The position numbers and the translations under genes are program-made. Source: Ruminococcus hominis (lineage in GTDB: Bacteria > Bacillota > Clostridia > Lachnospirales > Lachnospiraceae). From it: a stretch of DNA of 64,000 nucleotides. This document shows, piece by piece, positions 1 through 9,355 of the stretch (its first letter is position 1; each line of letters begins with the position of its first letter). The notes under the pieces were generated by a model, which worked only from the letters and a program-made list of their open reading frames with translations, did no database searches and had not been told where the DNA came from. The stretch spans positions 2,232,001-2,296,000 of the forward strand of contig NZ_JACOPE010000001.1 in assembly GCF_014287355.1 (NCBI RefSeq), in the 5' to 3' direction.

Positions 1-1401
1 CATGTTGACATTCCTGGTTATATCGCACTTGTAAAAGCAGGTCGTTACGCAGATGCTATCCGCTTAATCAGAAAGGATAACCCATTCCCTACAACCTGTG
101 GTTTTATCTGCGAGCATCCTTGTGAAGCACGTTGCCGCCGTAATATTGTTGACGATGCTGTCAATATCCGCGGTCTCAAGCGTGTAGCAGCTGACTTTGC
201 AGGCGAAGTTCCACCTCCGGTCTGTTCACCATCCACAGGTAAACGAATTGCTGTTGTAGGTGGAGGTCCGGTTGGACTAAGCGCTGCATATTTTCTGCAG
301 TTAATGGGACATCAGACACATGTATTTGAGATGCTTCCAAAATTAGGTGGTATGCTTCGCTATGGTATTCCTAATTATCGTCTTCCTAAAGACCGTCTGG
401 ATGATGATATTAATACAATCTTAAAAACAGGTGTCGAAGTTGAATATGGTAAACGAATCGGTAAAGATATGACTATCCAGAGTCTTCGTGAAGATTATGA
501 CGCTGTCCTGATTGCAATCGGAGCAAGTACAGATAAAAAACTTGGTATCGAAGGTGAGAATGCAGACGGAGTCCTCTCCGCAGTTCGTTTCCTCCGTGAT
601 GTCGGGGAAGGAACACCTGCAAATCTTGAGGGACAGGAAGTTGCTGTTATTGGTGGCGGTAATGTATCTATGGATGCAGTCCGCACTGCAAAACGTCTCG
701 GTGCCAAAAAGGTAAGCATTGTATATCGTCGTCGTACAGCTGATATGACAGCTCTTGCAGCTGAAATTGAAGGGGCTATCGCTGAAGGAATTGAAGTGCA
801 GACTTTGATGGCTCCATCCAAAATCCAGGTAGATGACAATAATCATGTGACCGGTATTTATGTTACTCCGCAAATGATCAGCAAGATTAAAGACGGACGT
901 GCAAGTGTACGACCGACAGGAGAAGAAGACGTATTTATTCCTTGTCAGACACTGATCGTTGCCATCGGACAAGATATCGAATTTCAGCATTTTGAAGAAG
1001 CCGGTGTACCTGTTCAGCGCGGTAAGATCCAGACTGCAACATCCGGTGGATTTGATAATATTCCTGGCGTATTTGCCGGTGGAGACTGTGCATCCGGTCC
1101 TGCAACTGTAATCAAAGCAATTGCAGCTGCTAAAGTAGTCGCAGCAAACATTGATGAATATCTTGGATATCATCATATCATCAGCTGTGATGTTGAGATT
1201 CCGGAACCAGAACTTTGTGATCGTAAACCTTGCGGAAGAGTAAACTTAACGGAACGTGAAGCAGGTGAACGCGTCTGCGACTTTGATGGTGTTGAAAACT
1301 GTATGTCCAAAGCTGAGGCAGATCAAGAAGCCGAACGTTGTCTGCGCTGTGATCACTTCGGTTATGGAAGCTTCAAAGGAGGTCGAGAAACATTATGGTA
1401 A
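1..1401 (+). CDS. NAD(P)H flavoprotein, glutamate synthase small subunit (GltD)-like, 5' partial
   Basis: The reading frame is open from the first base, so the N-terminus lies outside the window. The visible part begins with the Fe-S region of GltD/dihydropyrimidine dehydrogenase-like flavoproteins, with four cysteines at three-residue spacing (visible residues 33, 37, 41, 45). Next comes an FAD-binding GGGPVG fingerprint (from about base 256), a second NAD(P)-binding VIGGGN site (about base 647) and a GVFAGGD motif near the end, typical of the two-dinucleotide fold. The stop codon overlaps the start of the [FeFe] hydrogenase gene (ATGGTAA), so the two are translationally coupled. This suggests the protein passes electrons between NAD(P)H and the hydrogenase. 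The missing N-terminus could carry a NuoF-like or other redox domain. Family assignment is secure; the exact partner role is inferred. Confidence 0.85.
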   Translation, partial: HVDIPGYIALVKAGRYADAIRLIRKDNPFPTTCGFICEHPCEARCRRNIVDDAVNIRGLKRVAADFAGEVPPPVCSPSTGKRIAVVGGGPVGLSAAYFLQLMGHQTHVFEMLPKLGGMLRYGIPNYRLPKDRLDDDINTILKTGVEVEYGKRIGKDMTIQSLREDYDAVLIAIGASTDKKLGIEGENADGVLSAVRFLRDVGEGTPANLEGQEVAVIGGGNVSMDAVRTAKRLGAKKVSIVYRRRTADMTALAAEIEGAIAEGIEVQTLMAPSKIQVDDNNHVTGIYVTPQMISKIKDGRASVRPTGEEDVFIPCQTLIVAIGQDIEFQHFEEAGVPVQRGKIQTATSGGFDNIPGVFAGGDCASGPATVIKAIAAAKVVAANIDEYLGYHHIISCDVEIPEPELCDRKPCGRVNLTEREAGERVCDFDGVENCMSKAEADQEAERCLRCDHFGYGSFKGGRETLW

Positions 1402-3134
1402 ATATTACGATTGATAACCAAAAAATCTCCGTACCGGAAGGTACAACCATTATGGAAGCGGCTGCATCCATCGGCATCCAGATTCCCAAACTTTGCTATT
1501 TAAAAGGTATTAACGATATCGCAGCCTGTCGTGTCTGCGTTGTCGAACGTGAAGGGATGGATCGTCTTATGACCTCCTGCAATAACGTTGCGATAGAAGG
1601 CATGGTTATTTACACAAACAGTCCTAAGGTTCGTGATGCCCGCAAAAAAACGGTACAGCTTATCTTATCTCAGCATGACTGCCAGTGTGCAACTTGTGTC
1701 AGAAGTGGAAACTGTACATTACAGAAAATCGCAAATGATTTGAATATACTTGATATTCCATATAAACAAAGACTGGAAGATTTTCCATGGGATAAGGATT
1801 TTCCTTTTATCCGCGATTCCAAAAAATGTATTAAATGTATGCGCTGCATCCAGATTTGTGATAAAATTCAGGATTTACATATCTGGGATGTGACAAGTAC
1901 CGGTTCTAGAACAACCGTAAATGTAAGAGGAAACAAAAAGATTTCTGATGTATCTTGTTCACTTTGTGGACAGTGCATTACCCATTGCCCTGTTGGTGCA
2001 CTTCATGAAAGAGACGATACAGAAAAAGTATTCCGTGCCATTGCCGATCCAAATAAGGTAGTTGTTGCACAGGTTGCTCCTGCTGTACGTGCCGCATGGG
2101 GTGAAGCTCTCGGATTATCTCGTGAAGAGGCAACTGTAGGCAAAATCATGGATTCCCTCAAACGTCTTGGTGTAGATTATGTATTTGATACAACATTCTC
2201 TGCTGACCTGACCATTATGGAAGAAGGAAATGAATTCCTGCAGAGATTTACAAAAGGCGAATTAAAATTACGTCCAATGTTTACATCCTGCTGCCCTGGA
2301 TGGGTTCGATTTATCAAATCGCAATACCCTCATCTGGTTCCACAGTTATCAACTGCAAAATCTCCACAGCAGATGTTTGGTGCAGTCATGAAAACTTATT
2401 TTGCTGAATCAATTGGAGTAAAACCAGAAAATATTTACACACTTTCCATCATGCCTTGCGTTGCTAAAAAAGGTGAACGAAACATGGAACTGTTCTATAA
2501 AGAATATGCCGGAAATGATATTGATGCGGTTCTTACAACCCGCGAACTTACACGTATGATCCGCTCTTCACACATTTCACCTTCTACATTAGTAGACCGT
2601 GAATGCGACCCACTTATGAAAGAAGGAAGCGGTGCCGGTGTAATCTTCGGTGCTACCGGAGGTGTTATGGAGGCAGCTCTTCGTTCTGCCCACTATCTTG
2701 TAACAGGTAAAAATCCAGAGCCGGATGCATTTAAAATTGTACGAAGCCCATCTTTTGAGACAGGTGTTATAGAGGCTGAAGTACAGCTTGGCAGTGCAAC
2801 TGTAAAAGCTGCCGTTGTCAGTGGACTTGGCAATACACGTAAATTACTTGAAGCAATCGAACATGGCGAAGTACACTATGACTTCGTAGAAGTTATGGCC
2901 TGTCCTGGCGGATGCGTCGGAGGTGGAGGTCAGCCAATCCATGATGGAGAAGAACTTGCCCATGAGCGTGGTGAAAATCTCTACTTCCTGGATACTAATG
3001 CACCGCTTCGTTTCTCTCATGAAAATCCTGATGTACAGAAGCTGTACTCTGACTACATGGAGAAACCATTATCGCACAAAGCACATATGCTTCTTCACAC
3101 AGACCATAATGCCTGGGAGATGCCAAAAGCTTAA
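1395..3134 (+). CDS. hydA: [FeFe] hydrogenase catalytic subunit (HydA-type, multi-cluster)
   Basis: This 579-residue protein oxidises or evolves H2. It has an N-terminal [2Fe-2S] domain (C34, C45, C48, C62) and a His-Cys [4Fe-4S] site (H94, C98, C101, C107). Two ferredoxin clusters follow (C145/148/151/155 and C188/191/194/198), then the H-cluster domain with all three signatures: TSCCPGW (297-303), MPCVAKKGE (353-361) and MACPGGCVGGGG (501-512). All metal ligands expected for an active enzyme are present. The start is fixed by an AAAGGAGG site at 1375-1382 and overlaps the upstream stop. The domain plan matches HydA subunits that work with NAD(P)H-linked flavoproteins, sometimes by electron bifurcation. 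Here the visible neighbour is a GltD-like protein rather than HydB/HydC, so bifurcation cannot be claimed from this window. Confidence 0.95.
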   Translation: MVNITIDNQKISVPEGTTIMEAAASIGIQIPKLCYLKGINDIAACRVCVVEREGMDRLMTSCNNVAIEGMVIYTNSPKVRDARKKTVQLILSQHDCQCATCVRSGNCTLQKIANDLNILDIPYKQRLEDFPWDKDFPFIRDSKKCIKCMRCIQICDKIQDLHIWDVTSTGSRTTVNVRGNKKISDVSCSLCGQCITHCPVGALHERDDTEKVFRAIADPNKVVVAQVAPAVRAAWGEALGLSREEATVGKIMDSLKRLGVDYVFDTTFSADLTIMEEGNEFLQRFTKGELKLRPMFTSCCPGWVRFIKSQYPHLVPQLSTAKSPQQMFGAVMKTYFAESIGVKPENIYTLSIMPCVAKKGERNMELFYKEYAGNDIDAVLTTRELTRMIRSSHISPSTLVDRECDPLMKEGSGAGVIFGATGGVMEAALRSAHYLVTGKNPEPDAFKIVRSPSFETGVIEAEVQLGSATVKAAVVSGLGNTRKLLEAIEHGEVHYDFVEVMACPGGCVGGGGQPIHDGEELAHERGENLYFLDTNAPLRFSHENPDVQKLYSDYMEKPLSHKAHMLLHTDHNAWEMPKA

Positions 3135-3193
3135 ATAACTTTTTTAACACAATATTAATTTTTTAACCAAATCTAAGCCTTCATATTTGTACG

Positions 3194-3242
3194 AAAAAAA
3201 GAGACGCATATCCGTTTTCAATAACGGCTGCGTCTCTTTTTT
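3194..3242. terminator. Bidirectional intrinsic terminator between hydA and the ttcA-like gene
   Basis: The arms GAGACGC (3201-3207) and GCGTCTC (3230-3236) pair, with an inner TCCGTT/AACGG extension, and an A-run and T-run flank them. It lies between converging genes and can serve both strands. Confidence 0.9.
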
Positions 3243-3270
3243 ATAACTCTTTGATTACTTAGCTTTTATT

Positions 3271-4419
3271 CTACTCTTCATCATATGTATCTAAGAAATG
3301 ATGCTTCACTCCATGCTCTTTATATGCCACGATCGTACTTAAATTCACATTCTCGACACTTTTAAAAATATTTCCCTCAACATATTTGTTTGTCTTTTTC
3401 AATTCCTGGATAAGTGCCTTGATTTCCATTCTTTTTGACTGATTTTCTTCGTTATTACATGTTGTGCATGTGTCCGTAAATTTGCAGGCACACTGAATAA
3501 AATGCAAATTATTGTAATCTCTCCACGCTTTAATACTATCCTCTCGAACCAGATATAATGGACGAATCAATTCCATTCCTTCAAAATTTGTACTGTGAAG
3601 TTTCGGCATCATCGTCTGAACCTGTGCCCCGTACAACATTCCCATCAAAATCGTCTCAATAACATCGTCATAATGATGACCCAGCGCAATTTTATTGCAT
3701 CCTAATTCTTTTGCATAACTGTACAAATGTCCTCTTCGCATTCGTGCACACAAATAACATGGTGATTTTTCTATATTGTATACAGAATCAAAAATATCTG
3801 ACTCAAACACCGTGATCGGCACTTTCAGCTTTCTTGCATTTTCCTCAATAACCTGTCTGTTTGCAGGGCTATATCCCGGATCCATAACAAGAAATTTTAC
3901 ATCAAACTGAAACTTATTATGTCTCTTCAATTCCTGAAACAACTTTGCCATTAGCATGGAATCCTTACCACCGGAAATGCAAACTGCGATTCGATCGCCC
4001 TCTTTTACCAATTCGTACTGATTGATTGCTTTTGTGAATTTGCTCCAGATTGGTTTATGAAATTTCTTCCGGATACTCTGCTCCACATCTGCGCAGATTT
4101 CATCTGCCTCCTGCTGCTTCATCGTGTCCAGCAACCATGCAATGTAACCTCCTTGAAGACTTACCGCATCATAACCGGATTCACACAATGCTTCTGCCAC
4201 ATCTGTACTGAAGCGCCCTCTTGCACAACAGATAACCAGTTTCTTATCTCTTGGAAATGCATCTTCTGTCTGTTCTTCTATCGCCTTATGTATCTCTTCT
4301 GCTGGCATATGAACCGCATTCGGAATGCTGCCATGTGCCACTTCAATTTCATCTCGCATATCGATAATCTGGTAGCTGTCCTTATCCAGATTTCTTAATT
4401 CCTGTACCGTAATTCCCAT
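3271..4419 (-). CDS. Rhodanese domain fused to TtcA-like tRNA 2-thiocytidine synthase
   Basis: The 382-residue protein joins two sulfur-transfer modules. Residues 1-105 are a rhodanese with the active-site loop CARGRFS (C65). Residues 115-382 are a PP-loop ATPase of the TtcA/TtuA type with SGGKDS (149-154), a CxxC pair in PCYLCARMRRG (C221, C224) and a later cysteine cluster (C310, C312, C318, C321) that could hold an Fe-S cluster or zinc. TtcA makes 2-thiocytidine at tRNA position 32, and a fused rhodanese could deliver the persulfide sulfur directly. Canonical TtcA lacks this fusion, although related fusions may be common in Clostridia. It converges on hydA and shares a terminator with it. 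Domain calls are sure; the precise tRNA substrate is inferred. Confidence 0.85.
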   Translation of the reverse strand: MGITVQELRNLDKDSYQIIDMRDEIEVAHGSIPNAVHMPAEEIHKAIEEQTEDAFPRDKKLVICCARGRFSTDVAEALCESGYDAVSLQGGYIAWLLDTMKQQEADEICADVEQSIRKKFHKPIWSKFTKAINQYELVKEGDRIAVCISGGKDSMLMAKLFQELKRHNKFQFDVKFLVMDPGYSPANRQVIEENARKLKVPITVFESDIFDSVYNIEKSPCYLCARMRRGHLYSYAKELGCNKIALGHHYDDVIETILMGMLYGAQVQTMMPKLHSTNFEGMELIRPLYLVREDSIKAWRDYNNLHFIQCACKFTDTCTTCNNEENQSKRMEIKALIQELKKTNKYVEGNIFKSVENVNLSTIVAYKEHGVKHHFLDTYDEE

Positions 4420-4638
4420 CTTTGTAATTCCTTCTCTATATGATATCTAATTGCTTTTGAATATACCTTTAACATCCTATCACGTTTTGCGGGATACGGC
4501 AACTGGGAGTGTTTGTATTTTGGTTATGAATTGGCGATACGGTCCTTCTAGAGAAAATAGAATGTGAATTTCTGTTCAGTTTCCATGAGCAAGAAATCCA
4601 ATATGATGCTTTCCAAAAAGACCGTATAAGCCAGTACT
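4420..4638. other. Intergenic region, no gene seen
   Basis: It holds the promoter side of the rhodanese-TtcA gene. A widely separated inverted repeat (ATACGGTC near 4532 and GACCGTAT near 4620) encloses about 80 bases. No convincing open frame, RNA or promoter pair was found. Confidence 0.4.
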
Positions 4639-4968
4639 CTAAAACACAACCACCAGCAACATCTTAAACTGCTCCTGTCCATACACTGCATGTGGGTGTT
4701 TGGCTGGCATTACAATGGATTCACCTTCTTTTAAAATGTATTCTTCTCCATCAATTGTGATTTTTCCAACTCCGTCCAGACATGTTACAAATGCATCACC
4801 GCCTGACTCATGTGTGCTGATTTCTTCATCTTTATCGAATGCAAACAGTGTTACACTTAAATGTTCATTTTGAGCAAGTGTTTTTGAGACAACCTGACCT
4901 TCCTGATATGCTACCTGTTCTTTTAATGTTACTACTTCTGCTTTGTTAAAATTTTTAATTCCTGCCAT
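4639..4968 (-). CDS. Small cupin-domain protein
   Basis: This 109-residue protein is a single cupin barrel. The first cupin motif is degenerate (STHESGGDAFVTCLDGVG) and the second includes MPAKHPHAV. The start has a good GGAGGAAG ribosome site six to eight bases upstream. Such mini-cupins occur widely in Clostridia and often sit beside a 4Fe-4S-binding protein. A remnant of that partner appears to survive just upstream at 5093-5290. The ligand is unknown; roles in stress response or small-molecule binding are possible. It is probably transcribed alone. Confidence 0.8.
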   Translation of the reverse strand: MAGIKNFNKAEVVTLKEQVAYQEGQVVSKTLAQNEHLSVTLFAFDKDEEISTHESGGDAFVTCLDGVGKITIDGEEYILKEGESIVMPAKHPHAVYGQEQFKMLLVVVF

Positions 4969-5092
4969 TTTTTTCTTCCTCCAAATATTTTTTATTTTAT
5001 TATAAACCGATGTTTAGCAATTTAACCATTATTGTTTATTGCCGCATCTATTAATCTTATATCTTATATTGTTCAATCTCTGACAATTCCAA

Positions 5093-5290
5093 CTAATCCA
5101 GAATTTGACCATCTATAGAAATTGTCACAACCTGCCACGGAATAAATTTTCCACTGTAATCTACAGCATTAAACTTCGAACATCCAATCAGCATCACCTT
5201 TCCACGCATGAATTCCTGATGTATATTTGCATATGCATAAGCTGTACAGTCTGCTGCAATCAATAATTTTGCTCCATTGTTTTCCTCCCT
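5093..5290 (-). pseudogene. Remnant of a 4Fe-4S-binding protein (C-terminal fragment)
   Basis: On the minus strand an open frame of about 60 codons without an in-frame start reads GAKLLIAADCTAYAYANIH and later KVMLIGCSKFNAVDY, ending at TAG (5095-5093). From memory, this pattern (AADCTA...LIGCPK) is the C-terminal half of small Fe-S proteins that accompany mini-cupins in anaerobes. The N-terminal ferredoxin part is absent, and an in-frame TAG lies just upstream at 5293-5291. The nearby GGAGG-ATG pair is in a different frame and gives only six codons. I read it as a decayed gene. Confidence 0.55.
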
Positions 5291-5388
5291 CTAAACTTCA
5301 TTTTCAAAAATGCTGCCCCTGATATTCAGAAAGCAGCACTTTTACTAATATATTTTATTCACATTTTAAGCTATTCGTTTCCACATTA

Positions 5389-6741
5389 TTATTTAAAAAT
5401 CTTTACATAAGGATTTTCTTTTGTATAACTCTCCCATTTTTCTTTCTCTTCTTGAATCTGAGTTTCTCCATTCGGATCTCCCGTTTTCATAAAGTTTGTC
5501 CAGCATGTCACCATTTCTTCACTCAAATCATAATCATGCTGCTCCATTGGTCTCCAGCATCTGCCCAATGTACCAAATGTATACCACAACTCTGATGAAT
5601 GGAAAGCGCCCCAGTCATCTCCCGGAAGTTCATGTGCAAAATGATACAGATACGCCGGCCTACCTTTCTCTTCTCTTGTTGCAGCCCAACGCTTGCACTC
5701 TTCCATCAAAATTCCTGTCTTTCCTTCTTTTACTTCATCTGGTGTTGCTCCAAGATCATCTGTCACAACACCACACATATAAGGAATATCCTTCATTGTT
5801 CCTTCTTTCCAAACATCTTTAACTGTCTTTTCCAGGACATATCCATCTGCATTTGGAACAACAACAAGACCCCTTCCTGTTTTCCACATCTCATCATCTA
5901 ATTTTGCTTTTGCTTCAGACAATTCTTCTGTTGACATTGCACGAAGTTCTTCCAGCGAAGTTTTTCCGGTCAGTTCGACAAATCTTTCACCGATTTCCTC
6001 TTCCTCTTTTAATGTCGGTGTATAAAGTACATCTGCATCACAACTGATTCCACTCTGCATAATTGCCTTTGCCGGAATATCTCCTGTCAGTTTACTTGAA
6101 CAAAGCACCTGTGTACTCATACTTCCTGCAGACTGTCCAAATACTGTGATATTTTTACTGTCTCCGCCAAAGTTCTCAATATTATTTGCAACCCATTTTA
6201 ATGCTGCGATCTGATCTAAGATTCCATAATTTCCAGAAATATGTCTTTCATTTTCTGCATCCAGCCATGGATGTGCAAAAAATCCAAAAATATTTACCCG
6301 ATAATTGATTGTAACAAGAATTACACCTTTTTTACAAAATGCTTCTCCATCAAATTCCAGTTCACTGCTGTAGCCACCGCCAAATCCACCACCATGGATC
6401 CAGAATGCCACCGGAAGTCTCTCTCCTTCTTCATGCTCCGGCACCCAGATATTCAAATACAGACAGTCTTCTCCCATTCCCGGAACAAATTCTGGATTAT
6501 TATAAAATTCCTTATGAAAACGTCCCATAAATGGATGCTCTGCTTTCGGTAATTCCTGCATACACATATTCTGAAATGTATCTGCTTTATATGTACCTTC
6601 CCATGCATCCAGTTCCTGTGGTGCTTTCCATCTGAGTTCTCCTACTGGAGCCTTGGCATATGGAATCCCTTTAAATACAACATATCCACCTTTTTCGATT
6701 CCTTCCACAGTTCCCTTATTTGTTACTACACTTTTATTCAT
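5389..6741 (-). CDS. Type B carboxylesterase (alpha/beta hydrolase)
   Basis: The protein (about 450 residues from the chosen start) has the carboxylesterase type B layout: an N-terminal GIPYAKAPVGELRW segment, the oxyanion-hole HGGGFGGGYS and the nucleophile elbow GQSAG, with the acid and a C-terminal histidine (AFHSSELWY) to complete the triad. There is no signal peptide, so it is cytoplasmic. An ATG exists at 6762, but a GGGGGAG site ten bases before the ATG at 6741, and homology starting at MNKSVV, favour 6741. It is the last gene of a sugar ABC importer operon, 21 bases after the permease. That suggests it removes an ester group from an imported acylated sugar or glycoside; the substrate is inferred from context only. 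Confidence 0.88.
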   Translation of the reverse strand: MNKSVVTNKGTVEGIEKGGYVVFKGIPYAKAPVGELRWKAPQELDAWEGTYKADTFQNMCMQELPKAEHPFMGRFHKEFYNNPEFVPGMGEDCLYLNIWVPEHEEGERLPVAFWIHGGGFGGGYSSELEFDGEAFCKKGVILVTINYRVNIFGFFAHPWLDAENERHISGNYGILDQIAALKWVANNIENFGGDSKNITVFGQSAGSMSTQVLCSSKLTGDIPAKAIMQSGISCDADVLYTPTLKEEEEIGERFVELTGKTSLEELRAMSTEELSEAKAKLDDEMWKTGRGLVVVPNADGYVLEKTVKDVWKEGTMKDIPYMCGVVTDDLGATPDEVKEGKTGILMEECKRWAATREEKGRPAYLYHFAHELPGDDWGAFHSSELWYTFGTLGRCWRPMEQHDYDLSEEMVTCWTNFMKTGDPNGETQIQEEKEKWESYTKENPYVKIFK

Positions 6742-6762
6742 ACTGAGCTTACTCCCCCACAT

Positions 6763-7788
6763 TTATGCTTTGATCTTTCTTCTGCTTGTCACCAGATCTT
6801 TAATCTTTGGTCCTGCTAACTGAATCAAGATTACAATAATCAGGATTGTTCCTTTAATTGCATCATTGATCAGTGAATCCATCTTCAAAGCCACGATAAT
6901 CTTATCGATAATTGTATAAGACATTGCTCCGAACAGAATTCCAAGGCATCTTCCTTTTCCGCCTGACATACTGATTCCACCGAGAACAACTGCTGCGATT
7001 GCATACATCTCATAACTCTTACCTGTTGTTGCCGGATCAGAAGAACCGTTCATCGCAATCCACAAGAACGCTGCAATACCTGTCATAACGCCTGCCAGAA
7101 CAAATACAATCACTTTCATCGCACTGACATTGATACCTGACATTCTGGCACCTTTCTCATTACTTCCGATGGCATAGACTTTTTTACCAAATTTTGTGCT
7201 TGTTGATAAATATACAACCAATGCTGTCATGATCAACAGGATCAAACCAACAATTGGAATCGTCAGCATTTTACCATTACCAAACTGATATAAGGTCTGA
7301 TATGAATTGTGGCTGGATGTCATACGATATACAGAACTTCCGCCTCCACATAATTCTTTAGAAATATGCTGGCATGCATACTGTGCTACCGAACGATAGA
7401 TCAACATCGTAGCAAGTGTTACGATAAATGCCGGCATCTCTACTGCACCGACCAGTACACCATTGATCAGTCCACATACAGCGCCAAATACAATCGTAAA
7501 TATTAATGTTACAAAAATATTATCTGTCATATTGAAGATAACAACTGCAAATCCACTGACCATCGCCAGCATAGAACCAACCGACAGATCGATTTCACCG
7601 GTCAGACATACAAGTCCCATACCAAGTGCAATGATTCCAACGACTGCAGAATGACGGAAGATGTTCATCACACCATTCCATGTCAATCCATTACTTGACA
7701 GTGCATATACTAAAAAAATTACTAAAAATACAAATACATAATTATAACGGGACCATATTTTTCCCAACATAGATTTTTTTGTTTTCAT
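6763..7788 (-). CDS. Sugar ABC transporter permease, RbsC/MglC family
   Basis: The 341-residue protein is very hydrophobic, with about eight to ten membrane segments and the family motif region GLVCLTGEIDLSVGSMLA, followed by the conserved loop AIGSNEKGARMSGINV. These place it in the BPD_transp_2 family, which forms the channel of ribose/galactose-type importers. Its start lies two bases after the ATPase stop and it is followed closely by the esterase gene, so the three form one transcription unit. The sugar cannot be read from the sequence. Confidence 0.92.
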   Translation of the reverse strand: MKTKKSMLGKIWSRYNYVFVFLVIFLVYALSSNGLTWNGVMNIFRHSAVVGIIALGMGLVCLTGEIDLSVGSMLAMVSGFAVVIFNMTDNIFVTLIFTIVFGAVCGLINGVLVGAVEMPAFIVTLATMLIYRSVAQYACQHISKELCGGGSSVYRMTSSHNSYQTLYQFGNGKMLTIPIVGLILLIMTALVVYLSTSTKFGKKVYAIGSNEKGARMSGINVSAMKVIVFVLAGVMTGIAAFLWIAMNGSSDPATTGKSYEMYAIAAVVLGGISMSGGKGRCLGILFGAMSYTIIDKIIVALKMDSLINDAIKGTILIIVILIQLAGPKIKDLVTSRRKIKA

Positions 7789-7790
7789 CC

Positions 7791-9290
7791 TTATCGCGCC
7801 TCCCCTGCATTTACTGCATTTGTAGAATACATCATAACGGTCTCTTCATTGATTTCTTCATGCTTTAACATCTTCACAAGCTCTCCGTCATAAAATACCG
7901 CACATCGGTCTGCCACTTTCTGTAATTCAGGGATTTCCAATGTGTTGATCAAAATGGTCTTTCCGGATTCCGCCAGGTCCAAAATCAATTTATAAATCTC
8001 CGCTTTTGCTCCTACATCAATTCCCTGTGTCGGATTATCAAGTAAAAGAATCTCTGCTTCTGTATTCAGCCATCTTGCCAGAAATACTTTCTGCTGGTTT
8101 CCTCCACTCAAAGAAGTAATCGGATCTGCACTGTTCTGTGCTTTTACATTCAACAATTTTTTGTATTTTTCAAATTTTCCTTCTTCTTTTTTCTTTGAAA
8201 TCTGGAACTGCTTTGCTGACAATGTATGTTCTGCCAGATACATATTCTCCAGCAGACTCATATCTGCGATCACTGAATTTTCTTTTCTATTGGCAGGAAG
8301 CATTGCGATCTTATGTTTCATTGCTTTATGTATCGAATGTAACGGAACATTTTCTCCGTTGACATGAATTGTACCACCATCTGCACGGGTCACACCGAAG
8401 ATTCCCTGTAGCAGCTCGCTGCTTCCGGATCCTTGCAGTCCTGTCATTCCGACAATCTCGCCCTTTTTCACGTCCAGGTTTACATTTCTAAATCCATGTC
8501 CTGTGAAATTCTTAATCTCTAATATCGTATCTCCGCATGCACGCGTCTGATAATTTTCTTCCGCACTATAATTAGAACCAACCATCATCTTTGTGATTGC
8601 TTCCGGATTGGTATCTACGATATTTCCCTCTCCGATAAATGTTCCATTCATCAGTACTGTATAACGGTCTGCAATCTCAAAAATCTCCGGCATCTTATGA
8701 GAAATAAAAATAAACGATGTTCCTTTCTCCTTTAATCTGCGGATAATACGGAATAAATGATCGATTTCCTGATTGTTCAAAGATGTCGTTGGCTCGTCTA
8801 AAATCAACAGTTTTGCATTAAAAAATAATGCCTTTGATATCTCAAGTAGCTGTTTCTGGCTCGGAGTCAGTTCTTCTACTTTCTCGTCCGGATCAATCTC
8901 TACTTCCAGTTCAGCAAATAATTTCTTTGCCTCATCTTTCATCCGTTTCTTATCCAATTTTCCAAATTTATTGGTATATTCCTTTCCAAGAAATATATTT
9001 TCATAAACAAGCAGATCATTGAACAGATTCAGTTCCTGATGGACAAATGCAATCCCCTGCTGCTCTGTCTGTTTGACTGATGTATTATTCAATTCTTTTC
9101 CATCAAACAGAATCTTTCCTGCATCTCTTCGGTATACTCCGGTCAGCACATTCATCAATGTTGATTTTCCGGCACCATTCTCACCTAACAGTGCATGTAC
9201 TTCTCCTGCTTCCACTGTCAGATGTACATCCTTCAACACCGGAATATCGTTAAATGCTTTATATATTCCACTCATTTCCAGTCGTTTCAT
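7791..9290 (-). CDS. Sugar ABC transporter ATP-binding protein, RbsA/MglA type (two ATPase domains)
   Basis: The 499-residue protein has two fused nucleotide-binding domains. The N-terminal one has Walker A GENGAGKST (about residues 36-44), a signature-like LTPSQKQLLEIS and Walker B LLILDEPTTSL. The C-terminal one has a degenerate Walker A (GLQGSGSSEL), a full signature LSGGNQQKVFLAR and Walker B LLLDNPTQGIDVG. One active and one degenerate site is normal for RbsA/MglA. It powers the permease encoded immediately downstream. It has its own promoter upstream and is separated from the binding-protein gene by a hairpin, which would allow unequal expression. Confidence 0.93.
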   Translation of the reverse strand: MKRLEMSGIYKAFNDIPVLKDVHLTVEAGEVHALLGENGAGKSTLMNVLTGVYRRDAGKILFDGKELNNTSVKQTEQQGIAFVHQELNLFNDLLVYENIFLGKEYTNKFGKLDKKRMKDEAKKLFAELEVEIDPDEKVEELTPSQKQLLEISKALFFNAKLLILDEPTTSLNNQEIDHLFRIIRRLKEKGTSFIFISHKMPEIFEIADRYTVLMNGTFIGEGNIVDTNPEAITKMMVGSNYSAEENYQTRACGDTILEIKNFTGHGFRNVNLDVKKGEIVGMTGLQGSGSSELLQGIFGVTRADGGTIHVNGENVPLHSIHKAMKHKIAMLPANRKENSVIADMSLLENMYLAEHTLSAKQFQISKKKEEGKFEKYKKLLNVKAQNSADPITSLSGGNQQKVFLARWLNTEAEILLLDNPTQGIDVGAKAEIYKLILDLAESGKTILINTLEIPELQKVADRCAVFYDGELVKMLKHEEINEETVMMYSTNAVNAGEAR

Positions 9291-9355
9291 GCACGTTTCC
9301 TCCTCGTTTTTCTCTCTATTCTGTCGTTTTGCTGACAGATCAACATCTATTTTTT

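Noticed and set aside
421..1176. Long open frame on the minus strand (251 codons)
   Set aside because: It is antisense to the GltD-like gene, Cys/Ser/Asn-rich, without a ribosome site, and the plus-strand frame has clear family motifs.
4532..4627. Inverted repeat ATACGGTC/GACCGTAT as a mobile element end pair
   Set aside because: The arms are only eight bases, no target duplication or transposase remnant was seen, and chance is likely.
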